Shown here: positions 10,166-21,900 of the stretch, piece by piece
How positions within the stretch are numbered: the first letter of the stretch is position 1
Layout of the letters: every line of letters starts with the position of its first letter
DNA from: Gracilaria domingensis
Lineage: Eukaryota; Rhodophyta; Florideophyceae; Gracilariales; Gracilariaceae
Direction: 5' to 3'
DNA length: 64,000 nucleotides
Assembly: GCA_022539475.1 (NCBI GenBank)
Contig: VCMS01000035.1
Coordinates: 19,315 to 83,314 of the forward strand
Notes under the pieces: generated by a model
What the model saw: only the letters and a program-made list of their open reading frames with translations
The model's database searches: none
What the model was told of the DNA's origin: nothing
Made by a program: the position numbers and the translations under genes

Positions 10166-10951
10166 ATGGATCGAACTGCCAGAAGGCATTTTTCAGTCCT
10201 ACGTGAATCGCAGGATGTCCTTAAGGAGGATGTCGAAACCTTGCTAGGCAAGTACACAGGCACTCCTGTGGAGGATGTTTCTCAGATTCCTTCGGATTAC
10301 GATTGGGATTCGTGCGAATCTTCCGTGTTGTCTCGCGCTGCTTCCCACTCATATGGTTCAAGTTCTTTTGATTGCTCGTCAGACTCTTCCTCCGATATCT
10401 GGAGTTACACTCGTTCCCTGACAGGAGATTGGCGTCCTGAATCAGAAGCTTTGCTTACCACTAACGTGGAACACGAGCTGCATATTGCAGATGCTCTCCA
10501 TGTTCACGGGTTGCCCACCGGTCAGATTGGAGTACCCCAACATGTTGGTATTGTACAGGATTATACGCGCCAAGCGGTGGACTTTGATGACCCTCTTCAG
10601 GTTTCGTATGGCTCAAGATCTGGTCTAGTCTGCCATACCTGCTATGGCCGCGGTCATATGTCCCCGGAATGTCAACTCTCTCTGAGAGAATGGTCCACTG
10701 TTGCCAGGAACTACGAGAATCTCACTCCTTTGGAGGCTGAATCGGTTCCTATGTCTTCATATCTTCGAGCGATCACTGATTTCTCACGGAAGATTCCGGC
10801 ATTTCAACCGCAGACTGCGTTGCCAAACACTGCTCTGCAGGCTACTGAAATGCATCCTTTGCGTACGGACTTTGCTGCTAGCACCCCACTGCTAGTGGTT
10901 CAGGATTCTGAGGCTCCGCCCCAGGTGGTCCAGTCCCAGAAAAACTGGTAA
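10166..10951 (+). CDS. gag: Gypsy-1 Gag (short form, zinc knuckle)
   Basis: A 261-residue frame starting MDRTARRHFSVLRESQDVL. It has a Ser/Asp-rich middle and a CCHC zinc knuckle (CHTCYGRGHMSPEC, CX2CX4HX4C), the nucleic-acid-binding motif of retroelement Gag. The knuckle and the segment after it (VPMSSYLRAITDFS) match gypsy-2 Gag (VPMTSYLRAKTDFS). Compared with gypsy-2 the long central Gag domain is missing. The frame ends at TAA 10949-10951, directly after CAGAAAAACTGG, where a -1 shift would enter the pol frame. This is the only intact gene of the element. Confidence 0.85.
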   Translation: MDRTARRHFSVLRESQDVLKEDVETLLGKYTGTPVEDVSQIPSDYDWDSCESSVLSRAASHSYGSSSFDCSSDSSSDIWSYTRSLTGDWRPESEALLTTNVEHELHIADALHVHGLPTGQIGVPQHVGIVQDYTRQAVDFDDPLQVSYGSRSGLVCHTCYGRGHMSPECQLSLREWSTVARNYENLTPLEAESVPMSSYLRAITDFSRKIPAFQPQTALPNTALQATEMHPLRTDFAASTPLLVVQDSEAPPQVVQSQKNW

Positions 10952-12260
10952 AGGGAGTCTCCACCTTTGGAGAGGCGTCCTCAATGTCAAGGTTGCTGAC
11001 GCCCGAGGCTTCTCTGCCTCGCTCCCAGGTCAAAATCCTTACACGGAAACAGGCCGTCTCAGACGTGGACTCTGAACACTTCAGTGTTTTGCGTCGACCG
11101 TGGAAACGGGTTCATCAGAACCGGTTCCCGGACCGAGTCATGGTGATGTCGAAGCGACATTTTAAAGTGTTCGCTGACATTGGCCACTCTACCCAGTTCA
11201 TGGTGCGTTATCTCACTGTTTTGGATACAGGTACTGGTCCGAACTTTGTCGTGGAATCACTGCTGCCGCAATCAGTGCTAGATCAAATCCGCGATTGCGT
11301 GCTTCCCGATATCGCTGATGCGAGGGACAACCCGTTAGTAACGGTTGGAAGGACAGAAATGGTTGTTCAGTTAGGATGCACAGTTGTGAACCTCGACTTT
11401 ATTGTGTGTCGGTCATTGCCAGCTCCCATCATTTTGGGTTGTGACTTTTGTGACAAGTGTGTCGAAGCCATTAGACCCCGCTCAAAGCGTGTTGATTTAG
11501 CCGATGGTTCGTCTGTTCCCACCGTGCGTCGTCCGCTTAAGCGTGCGTCGAAGAAGAAGGTTCTTCTACCTGTTGCACAGGAAAATCTACCGGCTTCCCG
11601 GGAATCTAACAAGCTTCGTGTTCACGGATCGCTGTTTATACCACCGCAATCCCAAGCTTGGATTCAAGTCAGTTCCCGTCATCACGGAGTTCGATTTGTT
11701 CAACAGGTTCCTTCACTGTCAAACAGGCACAATCTCGCCTTCGCGGATGTACTCGTTCACGTTGAACCTGACAAACCGTTTACGGTGTTGGTTTCCAATA
11801 TTGGACAAAAGCACCAGTATCTGGCACACAACCAAGTCATTGGATCCGTTCTGCCTCATCCTATGGCAGTTGCCACCTCTAAGGTACGTGCTGTCGATGC
11901 GATCGGTCTACTTCACTCCGAGGGGGGGAAAATGATTCGAAACATTCGAGAGGAGACCCGAATGATTCGGAGTTACTGCCCATGTCAATGGTTGTGTCTG
12001 CCAAGCTGTCGGATGGATCTTGGTTTGCATGTCTCGACTACCGTCGGTCTAACGCGACAAAAGTCGAAACAAGGTCCTCTGCGAAGAGAGATGATGCTCA
12101 GCTACTGCTGGATAGAGTTCCGTATTTTACGGATTATGAGAGATGCTGGAAGTTATGGCTCACAGGAATGCCAACTGCTGTACAGCGTGCGATGAATCGC
12201 GCCTGCGAACGTCTCGTCGAGAAGCGACACGCTATCGAGGGGACATCTTCCAACACACAT
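10952..12260 (+). pseudogene. pol: Gypsy-1 Pol: protease plus RT remnant
   Basis: The frame is open from the gag end (-1 relative to gag) through RLLTPEASLPRS to an aspartic protease: VRYLTVLDTGTGPNFVVES, then VDFIVCRS-like and PIILGCDFCDKC. It matches gypsy-2 residue by residue in many places. A frame change near 11930 leads to a short RT remnant (LSDGSWFACLDYRRSNATKV, then MPTAVQRAMNRACERL). In gypsy-2 these two blocks are about 70 residues apart; here about 35 residues lie between them. The RT catalytic YxDD region, RNase H and integrase are absent, so the element cannot replicate alone. Confidence 0.82.
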
Positions 12261-14068
12261 GGTGAGGATGCTTCTTCGAAGAGCGCTGAAGTAGTTAATG
12301 ATCCCGTTCTTACGGTAGAAGCTACAGTTCCTGTACAAGTGAATATTCAACCTGTGGGACAGGGAATGCTTATGCTTCCCTAATCTTTGGGTATCTCAGG
12401 ACTACCGAACCTATCGGACGTTGGCCGGAGTGGCCTTTCTTTTCTTACGCAACCGCGCGGCGTTTATCCCCGTCGGTTGGGTGTTTCTAGCACTCCCCAT
12501 GACGCTCCCTCTGAGGAGGGGGAGGAGGACTCAGGTCCTCAGCCAGAATCTATAACCGCTACTGCGCGTCATGGCTCCCGTATAAAACGGACGACTGGAC
12601 ACATCAAGAACGATGTCAGTGGACCGGAAGTTCCGTTAGTATGTGAATCGTCTCCCATTCCAGATTCCGGAGCTATCGCCGAACCTTCGTTGAAGGAGAG
12701 TACCGCACTTGCGTCAGATGTTGCCCGAAATCGGGATCCTGCTTCGACTTCAATGCCATGCAGTGAAGTGTTGCACTCCGGGGCGGATATCTCGAAGGAA
12801 ACTAATCCCCTTCTTGGGCATGCACCGGTTCCACTGTTGTCCTCTGATACCAAATCTTTGGGGCCGCAGTCCGTAAGACACAGTTCGTTGTCAACAGCGT
12901 TGCTGGAATCTGAGAAAATAGCACCCGAGTGCCCCTCTGAACCGAGAACCTCGGAAACGCAGTACCGACTCGATCGGAACGATCACTGGACAGCCGGTTC
13001 GACCAAGGACACCGCACCATGCGGAGAAGTAGACGCACACAACGTAGTTGGTTTTCAGAATGAGATTCGCAGTCGCTATCGTAGCCCGAGTATCTCGGTT
13101 TCACCGGACAGTCTTTTCGCCGATGCGCCGGTCTCTCCGGGGATTCACACGTTCATCACGGCACATCCTCGGCTTCGCTTGAATTTGTTGTCACAGCAAA
13201 CGCTGGCTTCGTCTTGAACGCTTCTGAAGGAGATACAATCCACCGTCTTGCACCGGATATCGGCACGCAGACCTTGATGAAGTCTGAGCTGCACGCTACA
13301 AGCGGCGGTGTTATGCCCAGATGTTTGGAGTCCCCGGCACAGCCGTTGCACGAGCCCTCACTGGAGGAGGCGGATTGCACCACAGCGTGGAGGTCTCTGG
13401 ACCATCAAATGGAAGTTGCACGTGACTGTACGGAACTTGGCCCACGGATGGCACCAATCAGCGCCCATGGCGGTCAAATCCAACGCGCACAGTGCACAGT
13501 TGCACAACCGACTCCGTCGTGCTCTGCACCGTCAAGACGTGAAAATGTTCTCAACCTCGCTGAGCGGGATACGGATGCTCACCATGGAGATTTCATGGCG
13601 TCCCCTTCAAGGATGATTCACGCTCGAGACAACTCGGTAATTATTTCGAGCCCGACTTTGGGACAGTTCGCCACCGGGATGGCTTCCGATCGAACCACTC
13701 GAAATGAAGAATTTTGTCACACCGCATCGCGGGAAGCCTCACGCGCAGCGGTCGAATCACCCCAGCAACTGGTTTCAATCTCTTCTCAGGGTATGGAAAG
13801 ACGTTTCCAGACTTTGGACCCTTACAAGGATGGCTACAGTACGCAACACGCGATTGCGGAGAGGGATCTTCAAGATGAAGTGTATGCACGGCAGAGCCGG
13901 ATGGTTTCCTTGCTTAAGGCTAATGTCAGCCACATCGTGGAACACTCATACGATGTAGATGGTTATATGCAGTATCGAGTCCGTGGGCACGGTGTTGGTC
14001 CCGAACATGATTCGGTTCGGCCAATATGGAATCTCTCACGTTCTATTGTGGTGCAATATCACTGTTAA
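12261..14068 (+). pseudogene. Gypsy-1 post-integrase linker and chromodomain
   Basis: Two frames (12387-13217 and 13214-14068, overlapping by 4 bp) encode a Ser/Pro/Thr-rich linker that shares short blocks with gypsy-2 (SSTPHDAPSEEGEE versus SSTPHAAPSKEGEE). It ends in a chromodomain-like segment: VSHIVEHSYDVDGYMQYRVR and GHGVGPEHDSVRPIWNL, aligned to YIVDLIIRHSWDQKGILQYH in gypsy-2. Chromodomains of chromoviruses steer integration to particular chromatin. Here the domain outlives the integrase it would normally be joined to. The aromatic cage is only partly kept. Confidence 0.7.
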
Positions 14069-15873
14069 ACGGGGAAAGCTACTCCTGCAACGATCACCGA
14101 CGCCCTCCTGGGATAACCGTACCACCGAAGTGGAATGTGTCCCGCTATGCGGTAGAGAAGAGAAGAAGTTATATGGTTTGGATTTTTAATGCCGTTTCTA
14201 GCGGAAGTGATCACCACCTGGTGTGGGGTCACATTGTTGCTCGCTTTATGCGATTGGAGTCCGACTCACGTCGTGTCGAATCGCGCTTTACTCGTTTTCG
14301 ATGTTTTCACCCTGTTCGGTTTTTTTGGGACCGCAATCACGGTTTTTCCCTAACAGAAGGATGTACTTTTTCCATGTGCATCAAGTGTATCTACCGGTTT
14401 AATCACCGTTTGGCTTATGCGTCGAGCTTTGCCCGTTCTCGTTTACTTCCTGTTCCGCAGGTTTTATTCTCGTCACTGAAGGTTGTTCCCCGGTGCACGG
14501 CGATTTCTGACTGCCCATAACAATGGTGGTTCGACAACGTCACGCACTTTGCGGCAGAATCACGATTGCAATCGGTTTTGTTCACCTTGGTTAGGTTTCG
14601 TCACTCTCGTGATTGAAACTAATTTTTGTTTGACCGATTTCTCGGAAGTCTCGTTTGTCCCGCACTGCGGTTGATTCCGTCATTTCACGGTTTACACGGG
14701 CTTTGGGGCACTTTCCGATCCGTTTTCGTGCGTTTCTACACGGTCTAATACCGGGGGATACACTTTTTGTTCGAAGGTTTCAAGTTGTCATTTTACCCAT
14801 TTTTCATGGTGTCACTATTTATCTCAGCTGCGCTGGTTTGGTATTTACCGTCTTCACGGACTTTCAAAAACGTGTTCTGACTACCTTTTATAAGGTCTTA
14901 ACACTGGTTCAGGTTGCTTTTACCGTTTTCGGGATGTAGACTTCCCCGGAGTACCGGTTTAATATATTCCGCTATGTGGAATTTCATTTCGTCGAGGACG
15001 CTGTATGTTCCCCAATACTGGGTTTGGTTGCACGGCATGCCGGCGCTTGGTTTCGCATAATCACTACCAGTTGGGATCTCGTCACGTCAAAGACGGAAGA
15101 TATACACCGAAGATTCGGGTTCCTGGAGTTTAATAATATATTTATTCAAAACTCACCCGTATCCTCACGGTTCTTACTCTGTTTTGCAAACTCATCTTTC
15201 CCCTGGATCAGGTGCCTTCCACGCTTTGCGCGCGCAGTGAGAAACTCACCTCGCGGTGAGTTCTCTTCCCGCAATGCGGTGGTTTGTTCACCCAATTTTG
15301 GGATTCGTGCGAAAACCCGTTCTGCACGGTGGGAGAGCCTTCAAAAGGCGTGAGAAGTCCGCTAAAGCCTGTTTTTTCTTCCGTAGAACTCAGCCGCAGT
15401 ATTGCGTGATGGTTTTGGCACTCCGTTTGTGACGTGGCGAGGATGTAAATACCCCGTTTCCGGGTGAAGGTGTGCGTGTCAAACCTATGATCTTAGGGTT
15501 GGTTGATCGTGTCGCACGACGAGTTTCCGTCATTGACGTAGTTTGAACCACCATTGAAGATATCGTACCGCATGTTTGCGTGCTGTTCCACTCTACAAAA
15601 GGACGTCGTTCAAACGCGAAGAACCCCATTCTGGGCGTACTGTAAGCAATTCTGCGACAATGTTGGGAGGCTCAAACCCCGTCATCGGGTGGTGATCGCA
15701 GCTCTGGAGCAGGATTAGAATGAGAAAGAAGGACTCGGAAACCGCTGTGATGGAGAGGGAAAATGGAGGTCGCTAGTACATACCGCTCTCGCGTGTTATT
15801 GCACAACGCTGCTGTGTTTTCCGGTGCTTCAACCGTCATTAGGACGTGGTGTTCGCACCTCAGGAGGGGGATA
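14069..15873 (+). other. Gypsy-1 3' internal region with antisense coding remnant and PPT
   Basis: About 1.8 kb between the chromodomain stop and the 3' LTR without a plus-strand gene. On the minus strand one frame runs from about 15840 to 15390 with a single stop. It includes ENTAALCNNTRERYVLATS and ISSMVVQTTSMTETRRATRS, at the same place as the antisense gene of gypsy-2. AGGAGGGGGATA (15862-15873) directly before the LTR is the polypurine tract. Confidence 0.5.
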
Positions 15874-16723
15874 TGTAGTGCAACGCATTTGCGGTATCTA
15901 CTAGCTTTCGCGGCTATGTCGATGGTACCTTCAGTGCAGTGGAAGTAGAGCACAGTTGCAGCGTATGGCACAGCATTGCTGGCTTCTTGTACACGTTTGG
16001 CACGGATGATCGCCAGTTGTCACAGGATTGCTGGTAATTTAGATATTTATTTAGATAGTTTCGCATCTGCTGTAGGGAGCTTTCTACAGTATATAGTGGC
16101 TTGGCCTTCGGCCTTCGCCGCCAAGTAAACTCCCCAACAAGGGTTGAACCATCGTTCTTGGCTCTAAGCTGCACCGCCTTCGCGTGTTGCCGCACCTCCT
16201 TGAGGGTTGACCGCGTCGTGCACGGTTAGTTTAACCACCCTGTCGAACAGGAGCGTCACCGACTTCGTCGTGGTTATTTCAGTTATTATTACACACTGTT
16301 GTGGATTCTCACCCCTGTATAGGGTTTCCGTTTTCCATCCTGGTCTCTCGTGGCTTGCCCACTATTCCCTTTTCTTTGGGTTCTTTCTTTTCCTTTTCTC
16401 ACTTTTGTGGTTCTCTTTGTCCCCTTTTCTCGGGTTTATTGCCCACTTTTCAGTGATCCGTGGACTTCCCACTCATTGTCGTTGTCCTCACCACTTTCGT
16501 GGATTGGTTCATCTCATCAGAGGGTTACACACACGCTCACGTGGATCTCCACCCAACTTCTCGGCCATCTCACACCCTCACACGTATATCGCGGAGGTAG
16601 ATCCCGGTTTACGCCCGGCTCGTGCATCTACCCCTCAAGGGCTCTATTGCTGTTGCGACCCTACTGAGGGGAAGGCTCCGAACACCTTCGTGTCTTTCTC
16701 CCGTTCTCCGGGTTTGCACCACA
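15874..16723 (+). repeat. Gypsy-1 3' LTR (850 bp)
   Basis: Partner of 8913-9764. Followed by the target duplication CGTCG. Confidence 0.93.
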
Positions 16724-18873
16724 CGTCGTGGTGGTAATCCGCCGGATGGTCGGCCTTCTTCGAGGATACCAGTTCGCTCTGGATCTACCCTGGGTAACAG
16801 GCCGTCCTCGCGGACGGCTAACCCGCCTGCGCGCCGGACACTCCCTTTTTCCCCGTTAATCCCTCCAACTGATGGGATTGCTCCGGCATCTGCCGTCGCC
16901 AAACCGGCTCCTCCGGGCAGGTCAAGGCTACCGCCGAGGCGTCTCAGTCCCGTGGGGAGAGGGTTGACAACCCCCAGGGTACAACCCTGGAAGAGCAGGT
17001 TCGCATGCTGCGAGCTGCTTACAATTCCCTTATGGGAGCCCATGATTCCCTCGCGGGAGAAGTCCGGACTCTCCGGGAGGAAGTTCGCACATTTCCTGTG
17101 AAGGATGTCGCAGAGGATCCCCGTATCCTACGGTCCGATGTCAACTCCGTGCTGGAATGCATTGGAGGACCCGCTGCCTTTGTGGAAGGAATTGAGGCCC
17201 GATTCGATCGGATTCGAAGCAGTCTGGATACGTTGGAGAAGGCCGCTATCGCGGAACTCGCCACTCCGGCGGAGCCGGTTGAAGTGTCGCATCGCGACAA
17301 GAACACCGGTCGGAGCAAATCTCGCCGCAGGCGGAAGGTCAAGGAGGACAATCAGTACTCCGACTCGGACTAGAGTTCGTCAGACGACGCACCGGATGTT
17401 CCGGATAGTTCGGATTCATCCGATTCCTCATCCGACAATGGTCGTGCAGGGCACTCATCACGCTCTAAGCGGTCGTCGGCCACCCAAGGTGTCATTCGTA
17501 CCCGGTCGAAGGGACGGAAGCACTCCGGGATGAAGGAGCTGAAGCCGACGAACCCGATGTATCGGAAGTTACTTTCATACCGGTACTACCGTCTGGAGGT
17601 TTCCTCATTGGATCGCACACCCCGTGGGACCGGTAAGGTGAAGGACTGCATCCGCCGTATGCAGCTCTCACTGCGTAACCAGACATTTTCTGGAAGCGAC
17701 CCAGTCCTGGTGCTTGATTTTCTCGCCCGTTTCGTGGCGGAGGCCGACGTTCTCGGAATGAACGAAGGCTAGGCCTACATTGCGTTACCGTACTTCTTAC
17801 GGGGAGTGGCCGAAGACCAGTTCAGCTCTGTAAGAGGCTCATCTCGTGCCTCCGAAGGAAGGGTTACGTGCTGGTCGGAAGCGGTCCAGTACTTGCTGCG
17901 CTCGTATGCCACCAACGATGTAATCGGCACGGCCATCCTGGCACTGCGGGACACCCGGCAGAAGTCTGGAGAGACGGAAACCGTTTATTCGGTACGCCTG
18001 AACAAGGCTTTCTACCGTTGTGGTAATGTCTACCCCGCAGGGGAACGTTGTACGATGTTCGTCGACGGCCTCGACCCGGCCATCAAGACCTTGCTCGCCC
18101 GCTACCGCGAGGATAAGCGGAAGATCACCTACCTCGAGTTAGTCCAGTACGCTCGAGCGGAGGGTGATGCACTTCGTGCACGAGGTCCTGTCACCACGCC
18201 GAAGACCGCCAAGGCGTTGATGATTGAGACTGGCTTCCCATCGTTGTCGCTGCTAGCGAGCGAGGCCTCCTCAAGGGAGTATGACAACGTTCAGTTGGCC
18301 CAGGAAGGCCTGAGTTCCATTCCAACGACGGAAATAACGTCGACGACGGATGCTTCTTTCGATACCGCTCGGGACATTACGCTGCTTTACGCAGATTCCA
18401 ACTGTGTGAACGGACCAAGGATTCCGTATGCGAACGGAGCAACCCGTTTTCAACGGCCTGGATGGAAGGACACACGCCCCAGGGTAGGGTTCACCGATTC
18501 TCGGAATGGTACCCCGCGGTCGGGAATGGCAACGCCGATCTGTCAGCTTTGCTATACGCATGGTCACATCTCGCCGCAGTGCCTCCTCTCGATGAAGGAT
18601 ATGCCCATGGTCACAGTGAACTATGAAGCTTTGACTCCGGAGGAGAAGAAAACCGTCCCTATGACGTCGTACTTGCGTGCGAAGACGGACTTCTCTCACG
18701 CTGTCGCAGCACCACCGCCGCAGCGGAACGTCCAAGCACCGCTCGTGAATCGAGACCCTCGGCCTGTTGCCGAACCCCATACCGCTAACGCGGGACCCCG
18801 TGGCCAGCGAGCCCAAGCACTCGTTGCCGAGGAACCTGAGCATCTGCCGCAGGCGGACGTTCAGGGAAACTGA
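16724..18873 (+). pseudogene. gag: Gypsy-2 Gag (5'-truncated, two in-frame TAG codons)
   Basis: Coding-like sequence begins right after gypsy-1, with no start codon. A Pro/Ser/Arg-rich part (NPPDGRPSSRIPVRSGS) shifts frame near 16915 into TTLEEQVRMLRAAYNSLMG. One frame then holds to 18873, with TAG at 17371 and 17770. The central Gag domain runs from about 17560 (PMYRKLLSYRYYRLEVSS) through VQYLLRSYATNDVIGTAI, ETVYSVRLNKAFYRCGNVYP and MFVDGLDPAIKTLLARYRED. A CCHC knuckle follows (CQLCYTHGHISPQC, about 18541-18582). The frame ends with GGA AAC TGA. The truncated start, frameshift and stops make it non-functional. Confidence 0.83.
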
Positions 18874-18907
18874 ACGAGGGAGTCTCCCTTTCGGGAGAGG
18901 CGTCCTC
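18864..18907 (+). promoter_or_regulatory. -1 programmed ribosomal frameshift signal between gag and pol
   Basis: The heptamer GGGAAAC (18864-18870) is in phase as G GGA AAC in the gag frame and is followed at once by the gag stop TGA. Five nt later a stem can form: GAGG/CCTC outer pairs (18876-18879, 18904-18907) and TCTCCC/GGGAGA inner pairs (18883-18888, 18893-18898) around TTTC. The -1 frame is open across the site. Its translation (GVSLSGEASS, then RLLTPEASLPRS) matches gypsy-1 (GVSTFGEASS, then RLLTPEASLPRS), so this frame has been under coding constraint. Confidence 0.72.
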
Positions 18908-21900
18908 AGATTTGAGGCTGTTGACGCCCGAGGCGTCGTTGCCTCGCTCCCCGGTGAAAGTCCTCTTGAGGAAAGAGGCCGTAGACGCGGATTCGGAGCA
19001 CCTCGATGTTCTGGGTCGACCGTGGATACGGGTAAGGAATAACCGGATCCCGGACCGAATCATGTTGATGGCCAAGCGAAACTATAAGGTGGACGCTGAC
19101 CTTGGCCTGAGCCCCCAGTTTATGGTGCGTTACCTGACTGTACTAGACACAGGTGCAGGTCCAAACTTCATCGTGGAATCCCTTCTCACACCGCAATTGC
19201 GGGAACGTATCCGCCGCAGCGTGCTTCCTGATGTCGCTGACGCGAATAACAACCCGTTAACAATGGTGGGAACAATTGACTTAGTCGTGCGTTTGGGAAC
19301 CTCCGTGGTGACGGTCGACTTCATCGTTTGTCGGTCAATGGCTGCCCCAGTCATTTTGGGTTGCGAATACTGCCACAAGTTTGTAGATGCAATCAGGTCC
19401 CGCCTCAGGCGTGTAGAACTCGACGATGGTTCATCGGTACCGATCGTCCGTCGTCCGCTGAAGCGGTCATCACGGAAGCAAGTTCCACTCCCTGCTGCGC
19501 AGGCCCCGGAACCGTCGTCGCGCGAGTCCACCAAGCTCTACGTCGCTTCGTCGATTCGCATCCCGCCTGAGTCCCAAGTTATGGTGTCAGTTAATTCCCG
19601 TCAACACGTTCTTCAGGTTATTCAACCGCTTACCTCGTTGTACGAGAAGTGCCAACTCGCTGTCGCGAATGGTGTTGTGCAAGTCACACCGGATACTCCG
19701 TTTCGGATCCTCGTTGCCAATCTTGGCAGCACCCCCCAGTATCTGGTAAAGACCCAAATCATTGGGTCTGTGACACCGCACCCAATCGCGATGCTTCCGA
19801 CGAAGATGACGGCTGCCGATGTCCTCCGACTAGTTACCTCCGAAGGACGTCGTCCATCTAAGGAGGGGGAGGGAGCTGCAGTTACTGCTGTTTCCGCGGG
19901 TACCAACACCGTTGCAACGGAGAAGAAACGGACTGACTCGGAACCACACCCTGTTTCAGGGACAGAAGAGTGTAAGCCCACGAGCTACGACAAGGTTGAC
20001 CCCTGGAAGGCGCTCGAGAAACTTGATCTCGGTCATGTACCGGAGTCGCATCGTGAACGTCTAAGAGACATGTTACCGGAGTTTACCCCAATATGGGATG
20101 GCTCTCTTGAAGAGATAAGTGCATCGAAACACCGCATCGATGTGTTACCGAACACATGTCCGGTTTCACAACCCCCTTATAGGGCAGGACCGAAAGCTCG
20201 GGAGGAAGAACAGTTCCAAGTGGGCAAGATGCTCCGCGCAGGTGTCATCGAACACGCGCAATCGCCGTGGGCATCCCCAGTGGTACTGGATCTCAAGGCC
20301 GACGGAACCTGGAGGTTCTGTGTCGACTATCGCCGGCTCAATGCCGTGACGGTAAGAGACGCTTACCCAATCCCTCTTATGGACGAGTGCATCGATTCGC
20401 TCGGTGAGGCTACCGTGTTCACGGCATTGGATGCCAATTGGGGGTACTGGCAAATCTCCATCAGGGAGGAAGACCCCGATAAGACTGCGTTCGTGTGCCA
20501 CTCGGGCTCTTACCGCTTCAAGCGGATGCCTTTCGGCCTAACTAACGCGCCCGCTACGTTCCAGCGTGCCATCGACATCTTGTTGAGCCGCTTCAAGTGG
20601 CGGACCTGTCTCGTCCACCATGACGATATCGTCGTGTTTTCCAGTAATCTGGACGATCATCGCACCCATGTCAGGGACGTGTTGACCACTCTGCGTGATG
20701 CAGGAATAACCCTTAAGTTGAGGAAGTGTGAATTCTTCACCGACACCGTCAAGTATCTTGGACACATCATCCGTCCAGGACGGCTGACGATCGAGGAAGC
20801 TCGCGTCAAGTCACTCGCCAAGGCGAAGGAACCGCGAACCCAAACGGAATTACGCTCCTTCTTAGGGTTGGTCAACGTCTACAGACGGTTTGTACCTAAC
20901 TTTTCGGACATTGCGGCTCCCCTCAACGCTCTCTTGCGAAAGGGTCAGCCACCGAAACTGGACCCCTTCACGCCCGCACAAGCGGAACCGTTCAACTCCT
21001 TGAAGGAGGCTGTTACATCAGCACCGATCCTATCGTTACCAAAACCGGGATTGCCGTTCTCCGTGGACACAGACTCGAGCGACTACCAAGTAGGCTGCGC
21101 GCTGTTCCAAACCACTCCCGAGAGAGAACGGAAACCCATAGGGTACTGGTCACGTTCGCTGAACGTTCATGAACGGAACAACTCGTTTCGGAGAAAGAGT
21201 GCCTTGCAGTCCTATGGGCATTATCCACCCTCCGTCCCTATCTGCTAGGTGTGCACTTCACCGTGTACACGGATCATTCCTCGTTGAGGTGGTTGATGAA
21301 TATCTCTTACCCATCAGGCCGCCTCATGCGGTGGAGGCTCCGCCTAGCGGAATTCGACTTCGACGTCGTATACAGAAAAGGGACCCTGAGCACCCAGGCG
21401 GACGCGCTGTCGCGCTTACCCACGAATGGGGAAACTCTGGTCGTTGAGGACGATGACATTCATTGCTTCGTCGTCGACGATGATGAACTGGAACCCCCGG
21501 AGTGGCGGCTTGACGACTGGCCAGATGACTGGGACGATGTGGACGCTGAGTTTGATGAACTGCATGTTGCAGGCAAAGCCGAGGCTGTAAAGCCCCTACC
21601 GGGAAACTTTGTACCGGTATCACCGGAAGAAATGATCCGAGAACAACATGGAGACCCGTTCTGCATCACGATCCGTGCCCGACTTAACGGTGGAGCCACC
21701 CCCCCTTTCGCGGTCAACGACATCGGTTACCTCGTAAGGACAGTCGAGTCACACCCACAAGTTGTGGTACCACACTCGTTGCAGACGAGGATCCTACACC
21801 TTCCGCATTACGCGAAGTTAGGCGGCCACGCAGGTGGAAGAAATTTGTACCTCACCTTGAAGAGAGACTTCTACTGGCCCGCCATGGCGGTGGATTGTTA

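Larger units (their letters stand above)
8913..16723 (+). mobile_element. Non-autonomous Ty3/gypsy retrotransposon gypsy-1
   Basis: Two LTRs (8913-9764 and 15874-16723) both start TGTAGTGCAACGC and end GCACCACA. They differ at roughly 20 of 850 positions, so this copy is younger than gypsy-2. CGTCG at 8908-8912 and 16724-16728 is a 5-bp target duplication. The interior has a short gag, protease, a small RT remnant and a chromodomain tail. Most of RT and all of RNase H and integrase are gone. Confidence 0.9.

Noticed and set aside
14026-14520. 164-codon plus-strand frame after the gypsy-1 chromodomain
   Set aside because: Starts inside the chromodomain gene in another frame and shows no domain or match to gypsy-2.
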